From positions 1,798,001 to 1,862,000 of the forward strand of contig NC_133904.1 in NCBI RefSeq assembly GCF_964199755.1: a DNA stretch of 64,000 nt. Direction: 5' to 3'. A program made the position numbers and the translations under genes. Each line of letters opens with the position of its first letter. The stretch's first letter is position 1. This document shows, piece by piece, positions 52,701 to 56,534 of this stretch. The notes beneath the pieces were generated by a model. It was given only the letters and a program-made list of their open reading frames with translations, did not search any database and was not told the origin of the DNA. The stretch is from Larus michahellis (lineage: Eukaryota > Chordata > Aves > Charadriiformes > Laridae).

Positions 52701-53732
52701 GCTGGGGGGGAGCCACGACACCCAGCCGGGGTGCTGGGTCCTCTCCTGTGGCCGACACTCACACCCAGCATTTCTTTGTGCAGCTGAAGTTCAAGTCACT
52801 GAAGCTCACCATGAACGCCGCACTCCAGCGACGCTTTGGGAGCCCCTTCATCTTCCGCGAGGAGGACCCCAGCCGCCAGGTGAGCCCCCAGGCAGGACGG
52901 TCACACACGGACCTGGCAGCTCCGGGGACGCAGCAAAACCCTGCTCTGACCCCAGCGGGAAAAACCTTGCAGCCCGCAGAAGAACCATCCTGCCCCAGGC
53001 ACCCAGCTCTGCAGAGCCCGGAGCGACTCGGTGCAGTTGTGGCTGGAGCCAAGCAGCTCTGGGCCCAGCACCACCGGATTCCACAGGGAAAACCTGAGCC
53101 CAATCACTGGTGCGTGGGGTGGGCGTTCTTCCCAGCAGCTCCAGCATCCTCCCAGAGGGATGCTCAGCATCCCCACCACCGCGCCGCCCCCCCGCCCCCG
53201 CTCCTGCCCACCTGGTTCTTGCACCCAGCGGCAGCCGCGTATTTGGATGCTCTTCCCTTGCAGATAACGTTTGAAATCTCCAAGCCGGAGGAGTCGCAGA
53301 TCCCCATCTGGATCATCCTGGGGAGCACGTTAGGAGGCCTCCTGCTCCTGGCCCTGCTCGTCCTCGCGCTCTGGAAGGTGAGCAGCCCTTAAGCCACACG
53401 CGTTGGGGGCTCGGTGGAGACCCTCAGGTGTGGAGAGACCCCCCCGGCCTCCCCAGCTCCGTGTCCACAGCCCCACGAGCCCCTCAACACCACCAGGCAT
53501 CACAAAAAGCTCCTCTAACCTCCACTTCCGTATTATTTCTATTCAGGGTCCAAACCTCCCGGCAAGATCCCACTAAAAGACAGGCAGGTCCCAGCAATGA
53601 GCCGAAGTAACGGCGTGGGGTTGTTTTATTTTTTCTTATGTTTCTCTTTAATCCCTACAGCTTGGATTTTTTAAAAGCGGGAGCCGCCGGCGAGCGGCGG
53701 AGCGGGAGCGGAGCACCCAGGGGCTGGAGTGA
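2399..53732 (+). CDS. ITGA11: Integrin alpha-11, complete 30-exon coding gene
   Basis: Joining the 30 exons listed below gives one uninterrupted frame of 1191 codons plus TGA; human alpha-11 has 1188 residues. The chain pairs with integrin beta-1 at the plasma membrane and binds fibrillar collagen. Order along the protein: signal peptide (about 1-22); N-terminal FG-GAP propeller repeats; an inserted I domain (about 165-356) with the MIDAS motif DGSNS at 173-177, Thr243 and Asp274; three calcium-binding FG-GAP loops (491-499, 554-562, 616-624); thigh and calf segments; a transmembrane helix (about 1145-1167); and a 24-residue tail beginning at Lys1168 with a GFFKS motif. The I domain plus the [10 protein letters not shown] helix separates it from alpha-1, -2 and -10. 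All junctions are GT-AG and keep phase. The span is far smaller than the roughly 130-kb human gene, as expected in birds. The three extra residues relative to human lie in exon 3. Confidence 0.97.
3461..3670. other. CpG-dense block in ITGA11 intron 1
   Basis: Roughly 200 bp beginning in the GGCGGCGGGGCGCGGGGCTG neighbourhood is dense in CG dinucleotides. It stands out from the AT-rich stretch just before it (3320-3410) and directly abuts the minisatellite. It may be a detached part of the promoter CpG island, or merely GC-rich sequence. No function is assigned. Confidence 0.45.
3689..4569. repeat. 16-bp minisatellite, about 55 tandem units
   Basis: The array is built from 16-bp units in two main variants: GTGTCCCTGCCCATGG (with C or T at the 14th base) and GGGTTTCTTTCCATGG or GGGTTTCTGTCCCTGG. 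A rarer 17-bp variant is GTTTTCCCTGACCATGG. The variants are mixed in a higher-order pattern, with long blocks repeated at offsets of 450 bp and 129 bp. The strand is almost free of stop codons in all phases because 16 is not a multiple of 3, so long spurious reading frames cross it on both strands. It lies in intron 1 of ITGA11. Confidence 0.95.
10515..10720 (-). mobile_element. CR1 LINE fragment (antisense 3' end)
   Basis: Typical reverse-complement CR1 3' sequence: CTCTGGAGATCATCTAGTCT, CTGCTCAAGCAGGGTCACCT and ACCCTCACAGTAAA follow one another in the expected order. The copy is truncated and diverged. It stops about 40 bp before ITGA11 exon 2, so it may supply part of the branch-point and polypyrimidine region. 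Confidence 0.85.
10762..10873 (+). CDS. ITGA11: ITGA11 exon 2: end of signal peptide, propeller start
   Basis: Codes residues 18-54 and two bases of Trp55. After the signal peptide (human mature start FNMD; here FNID at about 23) comes the first propeller strand with FGYTVQQHD. The acceptor is TCTTCCCAG|GG and the donor TG|GTAAGT. Confidence 0.95.
10874..24284 (+). other. ITGA11: ITGA11 intron 2 (13.4 kb)
   Basis: This is the longest intron. No CR1 or other mobile element was recognised in it, and no exon with homology. Simple sequence includes TA/TG runs at about 14089-14107 and 14628-14650, a G-run at 14827-14849, and poly-T or poly-A runs near 13710, 17636, 18724, 21530 and 23060. The rest is unique sequence that I cannot assign. 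Confidence 0.8.
14827..14849. repeat. G-rich run (potential G-quadruplex)
   Basis: Three long G tracts are separated by single T residues (G8, G9 and G4). This meets simple G-quadruplex rules on the plus strand, inside ITGA11 intron 2. Confidence 0.6.
24285..24394 (+). CDS. ITGA11: ITGA11 exon 3: FG-GAP repeat 1
   Basis: Codes residues 55-91. It begins [11 protein letters not shown], a classical FG-GAP strand, and ends KLNLG. The segment [14 protein letters not shown] is three residues longer than human CPV...NCTKL and keeps the NCT glycosylation sequon. The acceptor is TTTCCCGCAG and the donor G|GTACCG. Confidence 0.94.
24395..26946 (+). other. ITGA11: ITGA11 intron 3 (2.6 kb)
   Basis: Contains a short antisense CR1 remnant at 25649-25740 and poly-T tracts near 25380-25410 and 25540-25555. 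No additional exon was recognised. Confidence 0.8.
25649..25740 (-). mobile_element. CR1 LINE remnant (antisense)
   Basis: Starts with a degenerate TCACAGAAACATAGAATGG, followed by CTCTGGAGATCATCTTGTCC and AACCCCCTGCCAGAGCAGGT, the reverse complement of a CR1 3' terminus. Only about 90 bp are recognisable. Confidence 0.8.
26947..27038 (+). CDS. ITGA11: ITGA11 exon 4
   Basis: Codes residues 92-122, including [20 protein letters not shown] and NPKDNSFL, nearly identical to mammalian alpha-11, with an NVS sequon. The acceptor reads CCCAAG|GA, with A rather than the usual C or T before AG. The donor is CTG|GTGAGG. The 246-bp intron that follows contains a TA-rich stretch at about 27116-27138. 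Confidence 0.94.
27285..27399 (+). CDS. ITGA11: ITGA11 exon 5
   Basis: Codes residues 123-160 plus one base: [20 protein letters not shown] and then [18 protein letters not shown]. The cysteines match the family. The donor A|GTACGA is weak, with C at +4 and A at +6. A 1455-bp intron without recognised elements follows; its 5' part reads as unique sequence. Confidence 0.94.
28855..28982 (+). CDS. ITGA11: ITGA11 exon 6: I domain start, MIDAS DGSNS
   Basis: Codes residues 161-203. It opens the inserted (I or A) domain with [15 protein letters not shown]. The DxSxS metal-coordinating motif is at 173-177. The exon ends [11 protein letters not shown]. The acceptor is TTTTTCACAG and the donor CAA|GTAAGC. 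A 657-bp intron of unassigned sequence follows. Confidence 0.96.
29640..29788 (+). CDS. ITGA11: ITGA11 exon 7: I domain
   Basis: Codes residues 204-252 and two bases of Arg253. It includes [14 protein letters not shown] and [15 protein letters not shown]. By alignment to alpha-2, Thr243 is the MIDAS threonine. The donor is CG|GTAAAA. The 744-bp intron that follows contains a short diverged direct repeat (TGCTTTTGCAAAACCGCTT near 29921 and TGCTTTGCAAAACCGCTT near 29968). Confidence 0.95.
30533..30677 (+). CDS. ITGA11: ITGA11 exon 8: I domain, MIDAS Asp
   Basis: Codes from the last base of Arg253 to residue 301: [20 protein letters not shown] and then [20 protein letters not shown]. Asp274 completes the MIDAS. 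An NVT sequon is present. The donor is GCG|GTAAGT. A 426-bp GC-rich intron with no recognised element follows. Confidence 0.95.
31104..31269 (+). CDS. ITGA11: ITGA11 exon 9: I domain collagen-selectivity helix
   Basis: Codes residues 302-356 plus one base. [20 protein letters not shown] is the alpha-C helix region present only in collagen-binding I domains. The exon ends IFSLEG and completes the I domain. The acceptor is TAG and the donor G|GTGAGT. Confidence 0.96.
31388..31620 (-). mobile_element. CR1 LINE fragment (antisense)
   Basis: Begins with the reverse complement of the CR1 3' terminal tandem octamer (ATAGAATCATAGAATCATAG). It continues with TTGGAAGGGACCTTTCAGAT and ATCGAGTCCAACCATCAACC, then CCCTGGGCAGCCTGTTAGGG, in the expected CR1 order. 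The subfamily cannot be assigned by eye. Confidence 0.92.
32738..32875 (-). mobile_element. CR1 LINE fragment (antisense)
   Basis: Starts TCATAGAATCATAGAAAGAA, then GGTTGGAAGGGACCTTAAAG and CCACCAGCCCAGGCTGCTCA, typical of the CR1 3' end in reverse complement. It is truncated after about 140 bp. Confidence 0.9.
33754..33778 (+). repeat. Poly-T run (25 T) forming the exon 10 acceptor tract
   Basis: Twenty-five uninterrupted T residues run directly into TTAAG|GA, the acceptor of ITGA11 exon 10. It therefore is the polypyrimidine tract as well as a mutable mononucleotide repeat. Confidence 0.95.
33782..33852 (+). CDS. ITGA11: ITGA11 exon 10
   Basis: Codes two bases of residue 357 through residue 380: [20 protein letters not shown] and VVE. 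This is the strand that returns from the I domain to the beta-propeller. The human chain has, from memory, an NET sequon where this protein reads NEI. The donor is GAA|GTAAGA. A 787-bp intron follows with an ATT-rich run near 34338-34357. Confidence 0.93.
34640..34784 (+). CDS. ITGA11: ITGA11 exon 11: propeller
   Basis: Codes residues 381-428 plus one base: [20 protein letters not shown] and then the segment ending KNHGAYLG. The G-A-Y-D-W-N-G pattern is an FG-GAP strand conserved in I-domain integrins. The acceptor is CTCCCACAG and the donor G|GTAAGA. Confidence 0.95.
35588..35660 (-). mobile_element. CR1 LINE remnant (antisense)
   Basis: ATAGAGTCATAGAATTGCCC, AGGTTGGAAGGGACCTTTCA and TCTAGTCCAACCATCAACCT form a CR1 3' terminus in reverse complement, cut off after about 70 bp. 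Confidence 0.88.
35845..36207 (+). mobile_element. CR1 LINE fragment (sense, 3' end intact)
   Basis: About 360 bp in sense orientation. It has TACATCTCCCTGAAAGGAGG, GGGGAGGTTTAGATTAGCTA, CCTGCCCAGGGAGGGGGCTG and GGTTGGACTCGATGATCTCA, and ends in ATTCTCTGATTCTATAATTC, the terminal repeat typical of CR1. The conceptual peptide [15 protein letters not shown] across it is the usual by-product of CR1 3' sequence, not a gene. Confidence 0.94.
36866..37014 (+). CDS. ITGA11: ITGA11 exon 12: propeller
   Basis: Codes two bases of residue 429 through residue 478. It includes [20 protein letters not shown] and [16 protein letters not shown], with an FG-GAP core and an NHT sequon. The acceptor is CCCCTTCCAG and the donor CAG|GTAACG. 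A 300-bp intron follows with no recognised element. Confidence 0.95.
37315..37455 (+). CDS. ITGA11: ITGA11 exon 13: first Ca-binding FG-GAP loop
   Basis: Codes residues 479-525. DVNGDGVTD at 491-499 is a DxDxDGxxD-type calcium loop, followed by [20 protein letters not shown]. The donor is GAG|GTACGT. The 999-bp GC-rich intron that follows has no recognised repeat. Confidence 0.96.
38455..38658 (+). CDS. ITGA11: ITGA11 exon 14: second Ca-binding FG-GAP loop
   Basis: Codes residues 526-593, including [20 protein letters not shown]. The loop DLNQDSYND spans 554-562. [20 protein letters not shown] follows. The acceptor is GGCCCGGCAG and the donor CAG|GTACAG. A 455-bp AT-rich intron follows. Confidence 0.96.
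39114..39244 (+). CDS. ITGA11: ITGA11 exon 15: third Ca-binding FG-GAP loop
   Basis: Codes residues 594-636 and two bases of Trp637: [20 protein letters not shown] and [15 protein letters not shown]. The loop DLNEDGLVD spans 616-624. The donor TG|GTTAGC is weak (T at +3). A 667-bp intron with no recognised element follows. Confidence 0.95.
39912..40078 (+). CDS. ITGA11: ITGA11 exon 16: thigh domain start
   Basis: Codes from the last base of Trp637 to residue 692 plus one base: [20 protein letters not shown] and then the cysteine-bearing segment [17 protein letters not shown]. The donor is G|GTAAGC. A 1337-bp intron follows with no mobile element recognised. Confidence 0.95.
41416..41558 (+). 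CDS. ITGA11: ITGA11 exon 17: thigh domain
   Basis: Codes through residue 740: [20 protein letters not shown], then [20 protein letters not shown], ending QFHVL. It carries an NAT sequon. The donor is CTG|GTGAGT. A 1126-bp intron follows with no recognised element. Confidence 0.95.
42685..42795 (+). CDS. ITGA11: ITGA11 exon 18: thigh domain
   Basis: Codes residues 741-777: [20 protein letters not shown] and [17 protein letters not shown]. The acceptor is GTCCGCCGCAG and the donor TCG|GTAGGT. A 214-bp intron follows. Confidence 0.96.
43010..43095 (+). CDS. ITGA11: ITGA11 exon 19
   Basis: Codes residues 778-805 and two bases of Met806. [20 protein letters not shown] is almost invariant in alpha-11. 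The donor is AT|GTGAGT. Confidence 0.96.
43096..44870 (+). other. ITGA11: ITGA11 intron 19 (1.8 kb)
   Basis: Mostly unassigned sequence, with an antisense CR1 copy at 44230-44661 that ends about 210 bp before exon 20. Confidence 0.85.
44230..44661 (-). mobile_element. CR1 LINE copy A (antisense, about 430 bp)
   Basis: Reverse-complement CR1 3' region: CACAGAGAATCCCAGAGCGG, GGGAAGGGCCCTCTGGAGAT, CTCTGGGCAGCCTGTGCCAG, TCCTCCTCGTGTTGAGATGG and TTCCAGACTGAAGAGACCCA. It is nearly identical over its whole length to the copy at 51346-51826, differing at only a handful of positions by eye. Confidence 0.95.
44871..45078 (+). CDS. ITGA11: ITGA11 exon 20
   Basis: Codes from the last base of Met806 to residue 875: [20 protein letters not shown], then a segment containing [20 protein letters not shown] and an NIS sequon, ending FASLIPK. 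The beginning (806-819) is the least conserved stretch of the ectodomain compared with human. The donor is AAG|GTGAGG. Confidence 0.94.
45873..45930. repeat. 29-bp tandem duplication (2 units)
   Basis: Two adjacent 29-bp units, GCTGCTGCTTATAAATAAGC and so on, followed by a unit with TTTTAAA in place of TTATAAA. There is one mismatch, so the duplication is recent. Confidence 0.9.
46660..46699. repeat. TG dinucleotide microsatellite, about 19 units
   Basis: An uninterrupted (GT)n run lies in ITGA11 intron 20, 72 bp upstream of the exon 21 acceptor. It is preceded by GGTT repeats at 46596-46630. A polymorphic length is expected. Confidence 0.96.
46772..46870 (+). CDS. ITGA11: ITGA11 exon 21
   Basis: Codes residues 876-908: [20 protein letters not shown] and [13 protein letters not shown]. 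The first half is diverged from human; the second half is conserved and has an NVS sequon. The acceptor is CCCATTTTAG and the donor AAG|GTAAAG. A 1381-bp intron follows with no recognised element. Confidence 0.94.
48252..48328 (+). CDS. ITGA11: ITGA11 exon 22: calf region
   Basis: Codes residues 909-933 and two bases of Ser934. [20 protein letters not shown] is a typical calf strand pair. The donor AG|GTTAAT is weak (T at +3, A at +5). A 738-bp intron follows. Confidence 0.93.
49067..49156 (+). CDS. ITGA11: ITGA11 exon 23: calf region
   Basis: Codes from the last base of Ser934 to residue 963 and two bases of Arg964: [20 protein letters not shown] and [10 protein letters not shown]. The donor is AG|GTGCCT. 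The 1268-bp intron that follows has poly-A runs at about 49685-49699 and no recognised mobile element. Confidence 0.94.
50425..50515 (+). CDS. ITGA11: ITGA11 exon 24: calf region
   Basis: Codes from the last base of Arg964 to residue 994: [20 protein letters not shown] and [10 protein letters not shown], with an NSS sequon. The acceptor is TCGCAACAG and the donor AAG|GTATGG. A 128-bp intron follows. Confidence 0.95.
50644..50757 (+). CDS. ITGA11: ITGA11 exon 25: calf region
   Basis: Codes residues 995-1032: [20 protein letters not shown] and [18 protein letters not shown]. The acceptor is GCCCTCGCAG and the donor CAG|GTAGGA. Confidence 0.95.
50758..51934 (+). other. ITGA11: ITGA11 intron 25 (1.2 kb)
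   Basis: About 40 percent of this intron is the second long antisense CR1 copy (51346-51826). The rest is unassigned GC-rich sequence. Confidence 0.88.
51346..51826 (-). mobile_element. CR1 LINE copy B (antisense, about 480 bp)
   Basis: Same sequence order as copy A at 44230-44661. It extends further at its 5' end, with GGTGGCCCTTTGCTGTCCCC and CTCTCCAGCAGTTCCCTGTC. It lies 7.1 kb from copy A in the same orientation. A minus-strand frame across it (with [20 protein letters not shown]) is the usual CR1 by-product. Confidence 0.95.
51935..52021 (+). CDS. ITGA11: ITGA11 exon 26
   Basis: Codes residues 1033-1061: [20 protein letters not shown] and EDLSRTPHL, with two N-x-T sequons. The acceptor is CTCCTGCAG and the donor CTG|GTAGGT. 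A 226-bp intron follows. Confidence 0.95.
52248..52358 (+). CDS. ITGA11: ITGA11 exon 27
   Basis: Codes residues 1062-1098: [20 protein letters not shown] and [17 protein letters not shown]. The donor is GCA|GTAAGT. A 425-bp intron follows with no recognised element. Confidence 0.95.
52784..52879 (+). CDS. ITGA11: ITGA11 exon 28: membrane-proximal ectodomain
   Basis: Codes residues 1099-1130: [20 protein letters not shown] and [12 protein letters not shown]. The acceptor is TTTGTGCAG and the donor CAG|GTGAGC. A 384-bp intron follows. Confidence 0.95.
53264..53377 (+). CDS. ITGA11: ITGA11 exon 29: transmembrane segment
   Basis: Codes residues 1131-1168: [16 protein letters not shown], then the hydrophobic helix [20 protein letters not shown], ending WK. 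The GxxxG-like small-residue face typical of integrin alpha helices is present (G1150, G1154, G1155). The donor is AAG|GTGAGC. A 283-bp intron follows. Confidence 0.97.
53661..53732 (+). CDS. ITGA11: ITGA11 exon 30: cytoplasmic tail and stop
   Basis: Codes residues 1169-1191 and TGA at 53730-53732. The tail starts LGFFKS, the membrane-proximal motif that clasps the beta-1 tail (canonical GFFKR). The remainder ([17 protein letters not shown]) is rich in Arg and Glu. It resembles the human tail only in the basic cluster and the final LE. The acceptor is ATCCCTACAG. Confidence 0.95.
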   Translation, partial: LGFFKSGSRRRAAERERSTQGLE

Positions 53733-54680
53733 TGCTGCCGGGGGGCCACCAGGTCATCCCCCCCCCAAAACCTCACCCCCTCCCAGCCCCTCGCCCGTCA
53801 CGGAGCAGAGGTTCGCCTCCATGCCAAGGGATTCGGGTGCTGAGCTCGGGTTTGCATCGAGCTGAGAGTACACACACACACACACACACACGCACGACAA
53901 AAAAATAAATAAAATACCCCTACACATACCAAAAAATCCCCAGCCCCCTCCTCGCGGCCCCGTGCCACAGCGAGAGGAGCTTCACGCTGGGTTTGCAGGA
54001 GGTGGCCGTGGCGCGGGGACGGAGCGGCCACCGAAGCATCCCCCAAGTAACTTGGAGCAAACTACGGGGCTGCAAAAATCTTTTAAAAATAATATCCTTT
54101 AAAAAAAAAAAAAAAAAACAAACAAAAAAGGCTGAGCTGTAGCAAACCCCCGGGCTCTGCTGGCCCCGGCTCTCAAACTGCGTTGCATTCGTTAACCGGA
54201 GCAATTGGGTGGAGATTTTAATTTGCCGCCTTCTTAATGCACTGAATACAAATGATAGCAAATTAAAGCACCTTAATGCAAATCTCCAGTGTCCAGCTGT
54301 ACATACTTATTTTAAAAATATTTACCTGTTTAAGCAAAGGAGAAAAAAAAACATTCAAAAAAAATTTAAAAAAAAAAAATAAATCAAAACCCAGTTTGGA
54401 GTGTTTTCTACAAACTGAGCAGTTTGGAAGAGCTTGTGTCCAGAAGGGTCCGCACGTGTATTATAATTGTACATACTCGGTGTCACGCGAAACCGGATGA
54501 TCGGTGCTGTTTGACAAAAATCTTTCTTTTTGCATAATAGAATTATTTATGCTAATAATAATTTTATGGATGAAAAAAAAAAAAAAAGAAAGCATATGTC
54601 CGCCGGATGTGTAATGAAGTTTGTTAAATACTGTCCTAGTATTTTTTAAGGATTAAAAATACAGTATTTAAAAAAAAAAA
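53733..54680 (+). other. ITGA11: Presumed ITGA11 3' UTR
   Basis: AT-rich sequence with a CA repeat (53870-53891) and several candidate poly(A) signals on the plus strand: AATAAA at 53904-53909 and 53908-53913, AATAAA at 54378-54383, and ATTAAA at 54652-54657. The last has an A-run beyond it and would give a 3' UTR of about 0.95 kb. A further AATAAA lies at 55371-55376. The true end cannot be decided without transcript data. Confidence 0.55.
53870..53891. repeat. CA dinucleotide microsatellite, about 11 units
   Basis: An uninterrupted (AC)n run lies 137 bp after the ITGA11 stop codon, inside the presumed 3' UTR. Confidence 0.95.
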
Positions 54681-55460
54681 ACAAACCAATATTGCTTAGC
54701 CTCCCCTGCCATTCTGTGCTAGCCCACTTCCACGGCTCGGCTGGGTACCGGGGGGGCGATGCTCACACCCCTCTGGGATGCAGCAGAGGAGGACCGGGGT
54801 GGGGGGGCTCAGACTTTTTCCTCCACTTATTTATTGTGGGATGCAGGATTTTGCAGCCTGGTTTTAAAGGGATGCTGTGGGGTGGGACACGCAGCTGGGG
54901 GGTGGGGGAGAGAGGGTCGGTCTTTGTGAGCCCGGAGGAAGGCGTGCTGCAAAATTGTATAAAATTGTATCATCCATTGGATAAAATGGGTGGGGGGGGA
55001 AAATCTGATTTATTTTTTTTTTCCCCATTGCTACCATCCTCGCCTTGAATGGGAGTTGTTAATGTCAGAGTTTTGGGCTGATTCACATCTTGGCTGTCCC
55101 GGGGGGGCCTGGCTGGGGTGCAGGGCTACCCCAGAGAGCCGAAATCCCAGTGCAGGTATCAGGTTGGGTGCTTGGGGCTCCACGAGTCCAGGGCAATGCT
55201 GGCACTGCCAGCCCTCCCATGGCCCCAAAGAGACCAAATTTTGCAGATCTATTTCCCCCCCCCCCGCCCTTCATGCTCAACCAATTTTTCCTTATGGCTG
55301 TTGCAAGCACAGAGGCAGGACGCATGAGGACTGCTGCTGGCGCCTTTCCAGCCGTTTATTGCTAGGGGGAAATAAAAAAAAAAAATTAACCAAGTGCTTT
55401 CCAAAGCTTTGCCTAAAAGCATCTCAGCCCCTGGTGCTATGAAAAAAGCAGTCGCTCGTC

Positions 55461-55485
55461 TCCCTCCCTCCCTCCCTCCCTCCCC
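55461..55485. repeat. TCCC tetranucleotide repeat, 6 units
   Basis: Six consecutive TCCC units form a polypyrimidine run just before CCAGGCTTTGG. It lies between the two genes. Confidence 0.93.
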
Positions 55486-55619
55486 AGGCTTTGGAGAAGG
55501 TCAGCAAGGGCTGGGCAGGATCCTTCAGCTGCGGGTGGAGGGATGGGGGGGGTGGGGGGTGCCCTCCCACTGCCATCCGGCTCCGGAGTCGCTTATAAGC
55601 CTATACACATGCGTGAGTG

Positions 55620-55645
55620 TGTATGTATTTTATGTTCTTTCTCTC

Positions 55646-55676
<31 letters not shown>

Positions 55677-56045
55677 GTCTGCATGCGTCTATATACCCTC
55701 CAGCTTTGGGAAGCCATCCTTGCAGGCAAGACGATACACCAGCTTGGGGGTGCGCGTGTGTGCGGAGGGGGTTTACACGTATGTGTTTACATGTGAATGG
55801 GTATTTTTACATATATATGTGTGTGTGTTTCTTTGAGAGAGCATCTCCAGCCTCCAGCTTTGGGAAGCTGCGCTCGCAGGGGACGCTGCGCCAGCTAGGA
55901 TCTGTCTGCGCCTGTGCTTGTGCGTGTATACACCTAGGTGCGTACGCTTCCGTATGTGTGTGTATATAAAAAAGTGTCTGCATATATATGTAGGCATATA
56001 TACGTGTGTGCATGTATATATGCATTTGTATGCGTACACACACAC
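55620..56045. repeat. Diverged tandem duplication (154-bp offset) with TG/TA-rich spacer
   Basis: CCTCCAGCTTTGGGAAG occurs at 55697 and again at 55851. Similar sequence follows each: TTGCAGGCAAGACGATACAC versus TCGCAGGGGACGCTGCGCCA, then G/T-rich and ATATAT-rich stretches. The first unit is preceded by an uninterrupted (AT)13 run at 55651-55676. The whole block is a diverged two-unit array. Confidence 0.75.
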
Positions 56046-56476
56046 ATATGAATAAATATACTGCTATACCGTCCCTCTACACACACCTCCCGCCCAGCAG
56101 CATCCCAGGGCCCCGAGCAGCGGCTGTTGCCGCCTGGTACCCGCTGCCTGTCCCCAGCCCGGGCAGGGGGTCATCCCTCGCCCCAGACAGAGGGATGGTG
56201 TGGGACAGCCGCTCTGCGCCCCCGCGGGAAGGGAAGCTGCGCTTTCCTTCCCATTCAGTCACAACACTCCAGGAACACAACTCCCGTTGCTCCCAACAGC
56301 GGGTGCCATGGGACACGAGCCCTGCCGTGGGCTTTTCCTTACCCACACCTGGCATCGAAGCATCAGCACTTCTCTGTCTGTGGGTTAAAACACCAAGAGG
56401 GTTTGCAGCTACTGAGAACGTGCTTAAAGCTACTTACACCAACAGCCTGTAGCAATTTAACTCAAAACAGTGCAGG

Positions 56477-56534
56477 CACGGTTGGACTCGATGGTCTTAA
56501 AGGTCTTTTCCATCCCAATGATTCTATGATTCAA
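56477..56534 (+). mobile_element. CR1 LINE 3' terminus (sense)
   Basis: GGTTGGACTCGATGGTCTTA, AAGGTCTTTTCCATCCCAAT and GATTCTATGATTC are the last 58 bp of a CR1 element in plus orientation. It lies between the two genes or inside a long FEM1B 3' UTR. Confidence 0.9.

Larger units (their letters stand above)
54681..56477. other. Intergenic or UTR region between convergent genes
   Basis: No coding exon was recognised on either strand. It contains a TCCC run (55461-55485), an AT microsatellite (55651-55676) and a diverged tandem duplication with a 154-bp offset (55620-56045). Candidate poly(A) signals for both directions are present: minus-strand AATAAA at 54830-54835 and 55355-55360, plus-strand AATAAA at 55371-55376. 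Confidence 0.6.
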
